This document shows, in pieces, positions 38,779-52,785 of a DNA stretch of 64,000 nucleotides. The position numbers and the translations under genes are program-made. How positions within the stretch are numbered: the stretch's first letter is position 1; each line of letters opens with the position of its first letter. A model generated the notes under the pieces. It saw nothing but the letters and a program-made list of their open reading frames with translations. It was not told the origin of the DNA and made no database searches. Origin of the DNA: Aphidius gifuensis (taxonomy: Eukaryota > Arthropoda > Insecta > Hymenoptera > Braconidae); contig NC_057791.1 of NCBI RefSeq assembly GCF_014905175.1, forward strand, positions 1-64,000, written 5' to 3'.

Positions 38779-41700
38779 TTAATTTGTACCAAAATGAATA
38801 ATGACGTTCTTTTTGAGCCAATAATCACGTTGTTCATCCAAACATCCAACTGGTAAAGCACAAATGAATTGTTTCCTACTTGAATCACCATAAACTGGTA
38901 CATATATCGTATTGTCATTTTCAATATTCAAATCATCATTGTCATTGACAACATAAGCCAGTTGACATCTCGGCGTTCTAATAATTGATGGAGCATTTTC
39001 ATCTACTTCTTCGAGACATCCATTATAATCAATTTTACCACCTATAAAATGATTAAATATTATGAAAATTATATACAACAATCAATCAATAATTTAATTA
39101 AACAATTAATCAAATATTGATATGACATACCTGAGATCAAAAGACCATCTAAAATAACATAGCATTTCCAATCATTTTTAGTTGAATTATCCATCCATTT
39201 AGCACGTAGTGTTAGTCCTTCAATTGAATATCCACATTCTCTCGCTGTATAATGTTTAAATGCAGCCAAAAATCCTCTTGGTCTTAATAGCCATGATAAA
39301 TCAATTTTTTTTGATGGTTCAATATTACCACATATTGCACAATGTCGTGATATCAATGCATTTACAAAATTCATTACATCACCAGGTCCTTCAGGCCATT
39401 TATCCAACCATTTACTTGGTGTGATTAAATTATCAATAATCATGTTTTTTTCTAAATCATTTTTAATCATAGACATTAATTCTGATGTTAATCTTAATTC
39501 ATCAATGAAAAATTGTTTAATAATACTATTGTCTTCCATTAAACTTTCACTGCTTATTTATTTTTTAAAATATATTTTCAATATTAATTTTTAAATCACG
39601 TAGTATTTTTAATTCAGCACGTTTAACTGTACGTCTCTCATGGCTACTCAGTGATTTACTTGACATATTTTTCAATGTTAAAATAACATTTTCAGATGTT
39701 GAATGTTCCCATGCTCTAACAGCATTCGCTGACAAGCCAAAAAATTCAAATGGTCCATCATTATCAGGTAGTCTTTCAATTGCAATAAATGGATCATTTT
39801 TACATGCATCTGTAACTGATAATAAACCAGCCAATTTTTTTCTTCCATTAAATATATCATATGACCAAATTTCACGTAGTATTGCTTCTAATGTTTGCAT
39901 GTCAAATTTATCCTGCAATCTTCCACCATAAATTGCCACATCAAGTAATCCACGACCCTCTTCCCAATCAATATTTGAATTTGATTTTATGACTTTATCA
40001 AGAATTAATTGATGGGCAGCTTCAAGATCAGCCTCTGACCATTCGTATGAACGAATCCAGCCTTGGGGAACAAATCTTCGACGTTCTTGAAGAACAGCAT
40101 GAAGCCAAGCCAAGACAAATATTCCCTCGGAATTTTTATATTGTGATCCATGAGAATATAATTGACGTAAAGATCTTTTGAGATTTCTTTTGACACCTTC
40201 AGGTGGTTCATATGCAAGCTTATGACAAAGTCCAGCTAATCCTGGATAAAAATTATTGCATTCTTCAGTTGTCAGCCAAATTCTAGTTGTCGATTTTTTA
40301 TCTCTAGTACAAAGAGGACTTCTTAAAATACTATCAAGACGTGAAAGCCAATTTAGAGCTAATTGAAGATTACTCAATAATATCCAGCCTCCATTTCGAC
40401 AACTTTTTTCAAGAGCAGCTTCAGCCTGTTCAACTTGACCTTGACCCAATGAAATTTCAATAAAACCTTCGGGAATTTTCATTTTTAATGCTAATGCTCG
40501 TAATTCTGGTCCAGGATCAGCACCCGGTGATAAAAGTAATAGCACAGGTCTATTTAATTTTTTATTATTATTTATTTCACTGTCTATTGTCCATGCTGGT
40601 GGTGCTAAATTTTTAACACCCAATTTTTTTGCTGCATATTTACTCAATGACGAGTGTAAATGATCTGGTCTCAGTGCCTGTACAACTAATACTTTTTGAA
40701 AACTATTTAAATTTTCGTCTTTTTGTATATTCATTGGATCTAAAATCCAATCTTTTTTTAATTTATTTACAACTTGTGGTAAACAATTTACAAGATTTTT
40801 AACAGCTCCTCGTCGTTCCTCGGGTATCCATTCTGGAATTTGAAATTCCAAATTATCATCTTTTTTAATTGCCGCACCAGCATCGAGCAATAATGCTCGT
40901 TCATTATCTGGAACTGGCTCAAGATTAAGTGCCAAGTACAGAGCCAATGTGAGACGATGTTTTCTATAAGCAACTTTACAACAATAATTCAAAGTTAATG
41001 ATATTAATTTTTTTTCTAAATAAATTTCTTGTTCTTTTTTATCATTTGTTGTTGTGGTGTCTCTTTCACATACAGCTTCTAAATAAATTTCCGTAAATTC
41101 TTCAACAGAAAAAACATACAAAGGACTCAATGAAGTTAATGATTTAATTGCTTTAAAAATTAATGCTGCATATTTTGCTAATCTTTCATGATCCTTTGAA
41201 CGTTTTGTAATTTGTTCACGAGTTTTTTTATTTTCATCAAGTGCCTTGGCAATTTCTTGAGCTTTTTTTTGTGTTTCTTCTAAAGAATTTAAAAGACTAT
41301 TGCCACCTTGACTTGATTGTGATTCTTGAAGTAAATCTTGTCCTTTTGTTGCACCCAATTGTATCAAAAGATCAAGTCTAGCAGCATCCCGTTCACCTGA
41401 TAATTTTTCTTCAATTTCTAATGCTTGTCTTCTTTGTTTTTCAAGCTCTGGTGTATCAATTAACAATGCTTTTTCAACAAATCTCTCTGCTAAACTTCTT
41501 GAGCCTGCACCAAGAATAATTTTAAATAAAACAGCCTCAGCTTCACTTGGTATAGAGTCAAATAAATCTCTTCTTGTTGCAAGAAATAATTTAAAACCTT
41601 GTTGACTTGGCAAAGATCTGTCTCCAAGTCGTAGTGATTTTTTTCGTAACAGTGGAATTAAAACTGATGGTAATTCTACAATTTCTTCAATGAGTAATGC

Positions 41701-44700
41701 TTTACCAAATCTAACAGCAAGTTCTAATGTTGTTAAAAATTTTGAATCTTCTGGTTTTGTTATTTCAAGTTGATTACCAAGATTAGCTTTAATCCACGTT
41801 ACAGCAACACCTGATGAATCAATAAATAGCGGAACTAGTGGTCCTTTAAGTGCACAAGCAGCACCAATAATACTACCAGTATCACCTGGTAAATCTTGTG
41901 CACGCCAAAGCAATCTTTCTCTTTCTGAAACTAATAAATCAATTGCAGATTTACGAAATTTATCATCATCAACATCATTATCATCATTATTTTTTTTAAT
42001 TTCTGGAGCATGATAAACTAATAATGATGCAACTTCAGCTGCTTCAATATCTAAACGTTGTTTTCTTGCAGTTAATTCTTCAAATTGACTCTGCCAATCA
42101 CTGTGTTCGACATTTAATTTTTGTAATAATGCTCTTGCTGTTGCTAGACTTGATTCAGTTGATTCAGTACGTAATTGTAATGCAGCAGCACCACGTGAAT
42201 GTTCAGCCAATTGTTCTTGTAATTTTGCAACACGTGATTCAACTGATGTTAGACCAACAGCAAGTCTATCAATTTGTGCTTCAGCTGCTGATAATTTATC
42301 AGCTAAAATTCTTTGTTCACGTTCAAGTGGTGCAACTTGTTGTAATATTTGACCATATTGAAGATTAGCAAGTACCCAAGCAGCCAATGGTGCTGCTGCA
42401 ATTGATGCACGTTTAGCTGTTTTTTCTTCAAATGATTCTGAACGTTCTTTAACTAATTTTGCAACAGCATCTAAACTTGATGATGTACTACGACGTGCAT
42501 CCCATGTACGTATTTCATCTTTAACACCACGTTTTGCTAAAAATGTTTTCATACTATTCCATGATGTATCTTTTATTCCCATTAAACGTAATACACCCTC
42601 AAGAACATCACGTACAGCTGTTGGTGGTGCACGTAATGAACGTACTTCAGCCAATGCATCATTACCAATTCCAGCAACTGATTGAGCTGCAGCTTCAACA
42701 AGAGGCTCAACTTTTCCAAGTTCACGCTCAATATCTATTTTACGACGAGCTAATTCTTTACTTTCATGCTCAGTATTTATTTTTAATGTTGACATTTCAC
42801 CACGTTGACCAGTTGCACCACGCATTGTTGCTGTTATTTGTTCAAGTGCTGCATTTGCACGACCTTTTTCTTCTTCAAGTTCTTTTCGTTGTTTTTTTGC
42901 TTCATTTTCTAATTTAGCAACTCTATCACCTGCTTCACTTAATCGACTAATACCAGCTTCAAGACTTTCAAGTTTTTCATGAATATCTTGACTCCATTTA
43001 TTTTTAAGCTCTTGCCATGTTTGTAAAAGTGCCAAAAATCGTGCAGGTGATTGTTGACTACGTGAAATTCGTAAATGTACATCAACAAGTGTCTTGAGAC
43101 CTGGTGAAATTGATTGTGTATCAATTATTTTCATTGCCAAATTAGTAAGTGATGATTCCATTGTCCACCATTCATTTCCTGGTGAATCAGCAACAAAACA
43201 ACATTGTTCAACAAGACCAGATGTAACAAGCCAATCTTTTTTTAATTCTGAAGAGTCAATAATAATGACAACATGTAAAAATTTTTTTAAACGATGATAA
43301 AGATATTGATCAAGTGTTCCTGTAAAATCTTCTTGTCTAGAAAAATCAGCTAATGGAGCAACAAGACCATCAAGCTCTTCAGGTGTTAATAAACCAGGTA
43401 TTTCACCTCGTGATATAATAGCACCAGCCAATACTGCTAATCCTTCTTCACGTGCATGATCTTCCTCAAGTAATAATAAAGTTCTTTCACCATCAATACC
43501 AGCTGAATGAACTGCTGCTTTTATTCCAGCTCTACCACGTCCAGGTGCCGAATCAATAAATCTAAGTGATGAATATGCAGCAGCAAGTTTTGTTGCTGTT
43601 TTTCTACCAGCACCAGGACGACCAGCTAAAATAATTCCATGATTATCCGAGCCAAAAGCCCAACAAAGACCAGCTATTTTATCTAAAAGATTAACTGATA
43701 ATGTTGCTTTTATTTCTTCACCTTCTCTTGTACATTTTGCAATTGTATTAATAATTTCTAAATTCCATTCTTCAATTGATAATGGAACTAGCGTGGCTGT
43801 GTTTCCTCCTTTCCAAATGTAGACATCTTTTGTTGCTTCATTGTAATCAGAGTTTCCAAATGTAGACATCTTTTGTTGCTTCATTGTAATCAGAGTTTCG
43901 AGAAATTATTGATGCTCGTAAACGTGTTTGTTCTTTAACAAGTAATTTTGGATAAAATAATCTTTCTCCAGCATCCAAAAGATAGAGTATAATTTCATCA
44001 GTATTTTCTGGTACTGGATATGTCTTTAATGTCTCTGCCCAAATTGTTAAATCTTTTGGTGTCCAGTTAAAGCTTGATTCTTTGACTGATGAAATTCCAG
44101 CAAGTGCATCATGCATTGAAGTTGCCAATTGTAATATCCAAGCATCATTTATTAATTTAATATTTTTTATAGATTTTTTCAAGTGTATTTCAACAATATT
44201 TATTATGTCTTTTGCACTTGGATATGGTAAATGATGAACTGCCAATAATGCACTTAATCTTGGATGAAGCTTTGTCGATGAATCAGCTGTACAAATTAAT
44301 GTTATTGGTAAAGTTGCAAATTCTAAATCATCTTCATGAAAGCCACCTTCTTGTACAACCTGTCTTACTAATTCCTATTGAAAAAAAAAAATAAAAATAA
44401 TAATAATTATTATTATTATCATTTATAAATATAATAAAAGAAATAATTATTAATTGATACCTGAAGATCTTTTGAAGCCAAATGAACATCTTCAAGAATT
44501 AAAATAATTTTAGTACCAATTCTTGGTTTATAAATTCGTCCATTGACTGATGATTCCACCTTGACACATGATCTTTTTAATCTTGCAATAAAATCTTGTG
44601 CTCCAAATAGTGACGATCCACAAACGACATTTAAATTATCTGAATCTTTTTTTAAATATTCTAAAATTGCTGAAATAAGACTAGATTTTCCAGCACCTCT

Positions 44701-47700
44701 TGGACCACGTAAAATAACTGGAATTTCTCCTTCAATCCATGGTAATATTGTTGATAGACCTCTTTTCAATTGACTTGACATTGAAATTGGACCATTGTCG
44801 GTATTTATTGTATCATGAATTTCACTGAAAGGCTCGAGACGATCAATATCTGTATTATAAAGTATATCAAGAGGTCTTTGAGGATCTGGACACCTTTAAA
44901 AATAAAATAAATAATATTAAATTAAATTAAAAATTATTGTTATTTTTTATTTATTTTTTTTTTTTTCTATTTACCATGAATCAATTGTTTGATAAATAAT
45001 TCTTGCCAATTCTTCTCTAGCTTCTGATTCTTCCAATTGCAAACATAATCCTACAATTAATCCAAAACTAATGGAATTTTTAGTAATAGCTTTTGATATG
45101 TGTAACAAAACAGCTTGAATTAATCCACAAGATGAAATCATTCCACCAGATATCTTCAAGGCAGTATTAATAAATCCAGGAAGATATGAAATAATAATAT
45201 TTTTAGCTTCTTCATTAATTTCATGAATTTTTTTAGCACCAAGTAAATCGGCTGGATTAACAAGACCAAGATGAATAACTCCAAGTCGCGATACAGTTGC
45301 TGGACTTGCACCAGCAAGTTTATGAGTTTCAAATATAAATTTAACACCAGGACCAAGTTTAATACCAACTCCACTTGACAATGTCAATAATTTATTATCA
45401 TCAAGTGCAGAATTTAATGCTTCAGCCCATCCAGGCTCAACATCACCATTAAATACAATCCAAATTGATGAATTACCTGCTGATGATATTTGTGATGATA
45501 ATAAACCATCTTTCCATTCTCTTGTTTGTGTATCAACTTTACCAAGTAATCTAACACGTGGTATTGCACCTGGATAAATTATAATACGTTTTATATTTTC
45601 ACCAATTTTACCAAGTGCCTCAGCAAGTATTTTTATTACTAAACTTTTTCCACTTCCTGATGGTCCAACAATTGCAACACCTGTTCTATTTTTTAAATGA
45701 TCATACAATTGTTCACAACGTTCTGTTAAATCTCCTTTTAAATTTTTACTATCACACAATTCAATTAATGATTTTTTAAATTCTTTTTTATCATCATAAG
45801 TATTGATAGACATTGTTGTATCAATTTGTGGAAATACATCTTTTAATAGACCTAAAAATTTTATTTTATCATTTTCAGTTAATTTTGATAGTGTTGCTGA
45901 TTTAATTGCCTCAACCAATCGTTCAGTTTCACTTTTATTGTTTGAATTATTATTTGGCATTGCATCAAGTACAGATCTCAGTGATCTTAGACCCCAATCA
46001 TAATGAGGCTGTTTTGATAATAATTTATCTGAAATATCAATTGTCTCAACAAGCTGTCTAGCAAGTGTTGATGCTTCAAGAAAACCAGAACACTCAAGTA
46101 GTGCCTTGACAATATCAGTTTTATCTGGATGTGCCATACCAATTGGTCTAAATAAACGTCCAAGTGAATCAGGTAATTTATTTCTTCCACCATAATCACT
46201 ACCAGCTGGATTCATTGTTATAAATACACAACAATGATGATTTAAACTAACTATTTGATCACCAAGATTAACATGAGATAGTTTATCTCTAACAGCTTCT
46301 TGCAATGGACGTACTAACATTGCAACAGCACTCAATGTTTTTTCTTCAAGACGATTAAATTCATCAAAACAACCCCAAGCACCAGCTTGTGCAAGACCAC
46401 CTAATATTCTTTTCATACTTGTTGAATCCATTCCTTCATCACAATTAAATACAAGAACAAGACGACCTAAAATTGCAGCTAATGCTTTAATACTTTCTGT
46501 TTTACCAGTACCAGCTGGTCCAGTTGGACTACCACCAAGTCCAAGTTTCATTGCTTGTGTTAATGATAAAAAACAACGTTCTGTTAATTTTGTTCTTACT
46601 AAACCAACAGCAGCACCTTGATACTCAAAACAATATGGAAATTCAGCACCAGCACATTTTATAATAATTGATCCATTATTTGCAACTCTATAAAATCTCA
46701 ATTGACGATTCCATAGCCATGTTATATTATCACCATTTTCAATTGTTTTTAATAAATTTCTAGAAATTCCCAAATGATGTACAGTATCTAATAGCAAACT
46801 TTTAGCTTTTTGAGCAGTTAATTTATCACCAGATTCTTCAAGACCACGAAATTTTGCTCGTTGAATTTCTAAATATTCAATTAATTTTTTTAATGCTAAT
46901 TTACCATTTCGTAAAGCAATTTCACATCTTTCAGTAAACATAATTCTTTCAGCTAATAATAATATTTGTGCTGGATATTGTACCACTGTATTTTTATTAT
47001 TATCATTTAAACATTTATCTAAATTTTGTGATAATGCTTTTTTTATTTCATCTTCAAGATTTTTTAGCCAAATTGGAAGTGGCTCATTTGTATCAATTGA
47101 ATTTGGCAAATTTAATATTTCAAATTCTGGTGATATAATTGCTTTTAATTTGCCATTATCACATTTAACTGAGCCAATACCTTGATATAATTTTGGTAAA
47201 TGTGAATCAAGACCATTTGGACTACCAGATATTAATTCAAGTAAATCTTCATCACTCAAAAAATATAAACGAGGATATGCTGAACGTTTTTCTTCTAAAA
47301 ATTCATCAAGACTACGTTGACAACGATCTAAAATTTCTTTTAAACTAACAAGTGCTGGCATTGGAAGTCGTCTTAATGATGGAACACGAGGATCTCTTGA
47401 AACTTCTCCCATTAAATAACGAAATTCTTTATCAGCACGTGTCCATCTACCTGAATCATTTGGTGCTGCTTCACTACTATAAACTGGCTCTAAATATATC
47501 CATTTTCTTTGTATTAAACCAAGTACTTTTATTCGTTCTTCAAGTTCAAATAATGCTGTTTCACATCGTGATGCTCTTGCTGAAAATCTCTCATAGCCTG
47601 ATGCACCTTTTGCACCTTCAAGTAATAGTTTTAATTCACTTGCACGTGCCAGCAATTCACTGTATTCACCAACTAAATTAATTTTATGATTTTTTGAATC

Positions 47701-50700
47701 TTTTGATTCTTGAAGATGTAAACTTGCTGATGCTTCCCATGCTTCTAATTCAATTAATGCTTGACGTATTCCATTTTCAGCAATAGCCTTTTTTGTTATT
47801 TCTTTAACTTTATCAAAATTTTCTTTAATATTTGATGCTGCTTTTAATAATTGACCAAGTGTTATGTCTTTAATATTTCCTTGAATATTAATTATTGGTT
47901 TTAAATCATTCCAATGTTCATCAGCAATTTCATCACCACGTAATACTTGAATCCACTCAATATCATTACGTATATCTTTAATTTTTTTTTCAACAAATGT
48001 ATCAATTTTATGACTATGACATTCTAAATTTATAGATTCATTTGTAGCTGTTGTTTTTTGTATTTTAATTCTAGCATCCCAAGAATCAAGCCAATCATGT
48101 AATCTATGTAATCTTCTTCTTGCAACATTCCATTCTTCGGCCTCTTGATTATTTAATTCACTTAAAAATTCTTCTTGAAATTTACAATTTGATTCTTCAG
48201 CTTCAAGTTCAGCCTCAAATTTATTTGTTAATTCAGTATCTTCATCAAATATATCATTCAACTTTATTTCAACACCCTCACAATCAAGCAATAATAATTG
48301 TTTTTGTTCTTCAAGTGTTATCCAACGTTCACGCATTGATGATATCCAATCAATTGTTATTTTTTGTGGTTTTGTTGACCAACGTGCTTCCCATCTTTCA
48401 CGTTCATCTTTTAATGCAATACCACGATGACGTAAATTTATTTTAGCATCTTCAAGTTGACGTGCAACAACAGCTTTATGACGTTCAAGACGATCTGTTA
48501 AACCTTCCCAAGCTGCATGTGCTCCAGATAAACCATCTAATTTTTCTCTTGTCCATAACTCTAGCAAGACCTGTGACAGCTTCAAGTTCATCTCCAATAC
48601 CTGTTGATTCTTGTTGAATTTTTTTATGTGTTAAAAATGCTTCACCAACTTGTTCAATATTTTTTGGTCGTTTATCAAGTTCTTTTGTAACTGATGAAAG
48701 AAATTCAACAATTTTTCCTAATCTTGATGATGCCTCAGCTCTTAAATCACTTGATAATCTATCCCAATATCTTCTTGATGATGATTCAAGATCATTTCTC
48801 GTTGTTGATGTATCAATACATAAACATTTAATTTTAATTTCACCACCACGAAGTTTACCAACATCTTGTGCCCATTGTTTAGCTTCTTTAAATGCTTTTT
48901 CCCATTCTTGTGATGATTTACCTTTTAATATTTTACCAATATCAATAGTTGCTGGTTCAGCAAGTGGTAACCATTTTTGTCGTAATTGTTCTAATGCAAC
49001 TAATGCAATTTCAGCCTCATTATAAACACCACCATATAAATATGCACTACGTTCAACAAGACTACTAAATTTAACATCAACTGTATTATCACCAACACCA
49101 CGAAAATTAATTGGTATTGATAAAAATCTACGTATACTTGAATAAAGCTTAGCACGTATTTCTTCAATTGGTGGACGCCATTGTAAATTACCATCTCTAA
49201 TAACAAGCTCAATTGTAATATCTTGAATATTACGTAATAAATTTGGTAATGCTGCACGATATGCAACACCAAGTACTTTTAATAATTGTCTATCCCAATG
49301 AAGTTTCCATGCTTTTGTATTACCATAATTATTATCAACATCATCAACAATTTTACGCATATTACGTAATGTTTCTTTCCATACAATTTGACTACCAACA
49401 AGATTAACAACTTCACCTTTTAATAAACCAGCAATTAAATCTCTCAAATAAATATGTTTTGATGCTAATTCATAATTTTGTTTACCAAATTTTTGTACAA
49501 ATTCTTTAAGCTGTGATGTATAATCATCAACAGCTTTAATATCTGACCAAACAACTTTTGATTGTCCACGAACAGCTCTTGCAAGTTCCATTGCTGTTGT
49601 TAACATTAATGGTCTTTGTGATGGCACCATTCTATCACCAATTGTATTGTGAAAATTAGCAATTTGTTGTAATGCACGAGCTCTTCCTGCCAATGAACCA
49701 GCTCGTTCAACTAAATCTTTAATATTTCTTGGTAATTCAATACCTTGACCAGACAGGGCTCTTGCTTCTTTAACTAAAGTTGTTAATCTTGAATTATAAT
49801 TTACTTTCATCATACTTGAACCAATTAATTCAACAACAGCTGTGTCTGTTGATAGACTTAATGTTTTATTTTTAATTTCTTCTTCAATTGTATTTATCCA
49901 AGTATCAACAAGATTTTGTCGTTTTCCTTCAGCTTCTTTAAGTGCTACGAAAATTTTTGAAATATTTTCTTTATAATTTGGCAAATCAGAGAGAAGTTCT
50001 TCGCATAAATTTTTTAATACTTGAAGCTTCATTTCAGCTGATTTTGCTGATTGTACTTGTTGTAATATTTCAGGTATATCCAATAAATCACCAGCATCAG
50101 GTCCACTTTGATAAATGTCAATTAAATCATCAAGTGAACTCATTAAAGCTTCTCTCTCTTCTCTCATTGATATTTTTATTCTTTCACGTTTCATTAATTT
50201 AGCATATCTTTGAAATTCACCAACAAGTAAAACTGAACTTGCAGCATTTGATATTTGTTTTTTTAATTTTTCTATAACTCTTTCTTCAGCTGGTGCAATA
50301 TCATCTTCAAATCTTTTTTTAAATCTTTCCCAATTTTTTTGTTTGTCATCATTATCATTATCGTCATCATTATTATCAAAAATTATTTGTAAATTATCAA
50401 AATTTTTTAATAAATTATCAGTACCAAGACTTAATCTTTCAGCTTCTGTTAATAATCTTGTTAATTGTTTATGTTGCATACGAATATCAGATGTTTCTTT
50501 AATTTTTTTAGAAAATTTATCAAATTTTTTAGGCACATATGGCTGATTTTTCCATAAATGTAGTGATAAATTTGGCCAAAAAATTTTAGTATTTTTTTCA
50601 CAAAAATTAATCCATTTTTCACATGCATTTGATGACAAATAAAATGGATCATCATTTGTTTTTCCATTTGTTCTATGATATTCATCAATTAATACACGTA

Positions 50701-51484
50701 ATAATTTTATAATTTCATTACTAATAATATCAAGAAGATTCATCATACGTTCTTCATTATAAATATTACTGTCTAATTTCCAAAGATCATCAATTGTAAT
50801 ACCAACAATTTCAAGAACATCCTCAAGACCATATAAACCATCACGTGATGTTTCAGCACTTTCAAATTCAACTCGTATTTCACTCAATGAACGTTCAACT
50901 TTTTCAAATAATATTTTATCATCATTTCTTTTGGCTTTATCACAACGTTTTTTCCATAATAATTCTTCTTCAATTAATTTTGATGATTTAATTGGTCCAA
51001 GAATATCATCTTCTAGCTTTTTAATATAATTTTTATTTAAACCAGATGAATTTAGTGTTGGTGCCCATACTTGTCTCAGTGCTTCAATCAATAATGATTT
51101 TGAATTTCCAACAGTTGATGCAACTTGAACAAGCTCATGAAAATTATCATTTGTTACTGTCAATGATTTCAACTGTAAAAATAATTAATTAAATTATTAA
51201 TCATACAAAGTACAATATACTAGTAGGTATAGTTTATATTGTTTATTTATTACCTTGAAAAATACAAGTATTTTTTTATTACTTGTTAATTCTTGAGTTA
51301 ATTTTAATTTTGATGAAGCATTTGTGTCTTTTGGACGTGCACATATAGCTCGTGTTGTTGGTGTATCCAAAAAAACATCAAGAACTGAATGATCCTCTGG
51401 ATCAAGTGAAGTGTTTGTGGACAATCCAAAAAAATTACATGCTGTTAATATTATAAATGATTCTTTTTTTTCAATAGCTGGCAT
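38779..51484 (-). CDS. DYNC2H1: Cytoplasmic dynein 2 heavy chain (broken twice as assembled)
   Basis: Motor of retrograde intraflagellar transport; the fly orthologue beethoven serves chordotonal sensory cilia. Exons on the minus strand: 51484-51254, 51172-44975, 44893-44461, 44374-39600, 39532-39131, 39041-38779. About 4085 residues once the two frame breaks are discounted, close to human dynein-2 (about 4300). The N-terminus has the dynein-2 pattern SFIILTACNFFGLS and KILVFFK. AAA1 has GPAGTGKTES near 46501-46525 after FEYQGAAVGLV; AAA2 has GPSGSGKS near 45650; AAA3 has GPRGAGKSS near 44695; AAA4 has GRPGAGRKT, where Arg is normal for this family. Then come the coiled-coil stalk with microtubule-binding tip (LMGIKDTSWNSMKTFLAKRG), AAA5-6 and the C-terminal domain. 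Breaks: a 43-base duplication at 43813-43898 and one excess base near 48541-48556. Family identity is certain; whether it makes a full protein here is open. Confidence 0.93.
43813..43898 (-). repeat. 43-base tandem duplication inside the dynein-2 coding exon
   Basis: Two identical 43-base copies, 43813-43855 and 43856-43898. Since 43 is not a multiple of three, the upstream frame (...RNSDYNEATKDVYIWK) runs into a stop at the start of the second copy, while the downstream frame (...DVYIWKGGNTATL) begins in it. Exon phases of the rest of the gene agree only if one copy is discounted. Confidence 0.95.
48541..48556 (-). other. One-base frame break in dynein-2
   Basis: The frame ending ...ELEAVTGLARVMDK and the frame starting REKLDGLSGAHAAW are offset by one base here. 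Exon 51172-44975 is 6198 bases, one more than its phases allow. Spacing relative to human dynein-2 (EAEDKNRLLRTVAGGG region) shows both sides are coding, so an extra base, not an intron, is the simplest reading. Confidence 0.8.
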
Positions 51485-51729
51485 TTTTATAAATAATTTA
51501 ATTGTTTCATTTAAATAATTTATTTTTTTGTTTTTTTATGAGGTTATTTTACACATTTATTTTTATTTATATTGTTTTCACTTTTTTAATTGAATTGTTA
51601 AAATAATAAAATACTGTGCTAAAATTATAATAAATAAATAGTTATTGAATTATTTAAACAAATAAAAACACAAGGTTATTTAATGACTACATTGACTAGG
51701 TATTCACAACAAATAATACTTTTTCGGTG

Positions 51730-51743
51730 GTTGCCATAGATAC
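51730..51743. promoter_or_regulatory. Candidate RFX X-box upstream of dynein-2
   Basis: GTTGCCATAGATAC matches the X-box form GTTGCC-N2-RRNRAC at all constrained positions but one, and lies about 245 bases before the dynein ATG. RFX factors drive ciliary genes, including dynein-2, in nematodes and flies, so the position fits; binding is inferred. Confidence 0.45.
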
Positions 51744-51781
51744 AACATTTAAAAACCAATACAAAAAAAAATAGTTTACGA

Positions 51782-51810
51782 GAGTTGGCGCTGAAAACAA
51801 CACCCGCGTA
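51782..51810 (-). promoter_or_regulatory. GC-rich 29-base motif, copy 1
   Basis: Begins GAGTTGGCGCTGAA and ends CACCCGCGTA. It matches 25 of 29 bases of the reverse complement of 63470-63498. It sits about 300 bases upstream of the dynein-2 start and may be a core-promoter element (inference). Confidence 0.4.
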
Positions 51811-52743
51811 TAATGATATAGGAAAATTTTTGAAATTAATTTTCCATTGGAAAATTATTTTTTAAACAAAATAAAAATATATTAAATTTTATGAGCATAA
51901 TAATATAATTTTAAATGATAAATTTTTAAACACGAAATAATAAATAGCTATATATATTATTGTTTAACGTGTGAATGATGATGAAAGCGGAAAACGCAGG
52001 AGTATTTAGTAGGCGTATAGATATATTAAAAATAAATATTAAAAAAAAAAAAAAAAAGAAACAGACGTACATTCTTTCACGTTGTATTGTGAGTACATTA
52101 ACGTGCTTATAATATAATTATGATTATAATAATTATCGATCAACTATTGTGCTCATCAATTATATATATGCGCAAGTATTTCGTGAAAAATATTTTTATT
52201 TTTTATCGAAATTAATTCTAATTTTACTTTTTTTGCTATAATAATAAAATTTTGTTGATAATAAACATAAATTTTTTCTAAATTTATTACAAAATCAACA
52301 AACAAGAGTTTTATTTAAAAATAAAATACATAAAAATTTAGTTTCTAAATATTTAAAAAAAAATAAAATAAAAATGATTCATCAAATTCAGCTGCAGCAC
52401 AAGGTTGAATATATCATATTGGTTTTTTTGCATTGATGCATGACATAATCATCAACAGACTGTATCAAAAAATTCGATGAGAAAAAAAATATATATCTTT
52501 TCCTTATTATTATCATCATCTTTGCAAATATCCTAAACTCATATGGCATATTTTTATTTATTTATTTATTTATTTATTTATGTCTGGTTTGTAAAATTGT
52601 AAGTCGATTAGCGGTATAATATACCAAGGCCGTGCTGATTCCATCGAGTGAACGGAACAAATTCTCCAAGATTTATTTATCTACACGAATAATAAAAGAA
52701 AAAAAAGAAAAAAAAAAAGAAATATATAATTTTGTAGTAGTAT

Positions 52744-52785
52744 TATAAAAAGTGGGCATGGGATATAGTGGGAGAGACACAGTCT
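52744..52785 (+). promoter_or_regulatory. Candidate TATA/initiator promoter for the b561 gene
   Basis: TATAAAAAG at 52744-52752 is followed by CACAGTC at about 52779-52785. A possible noncoding exon could run to a GAAG/GTAAAT donor near 53103 and splice to TTTCAG just before 53621. This 5' structure is inferred. Confidence 0.3.

Noticed and set aside
39533..39599. A third frame break between the last large dynein exon and the next
   Set aside because: A 67-base intron (GTGATT donor at 39599, GGAAG acceptor at 39533) joins the exons in matching phase 1, and the later phases to the stop codon agree.
42024..42917. Plus-strand open frames opposite the dynein stalk
   Set aside because: Shadows of the minus-strand coding exon; rich in Leu/Gln/His because of its codon use.
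48561..48600. A 40-base GT...AG micro-intron that would restore the dynein-2 frame
   Set aside because: Too short compared with the 67-90 base introns of these genes, and removing it deletes residues that align in length with human dynein-2. A one-base excess is simpler.
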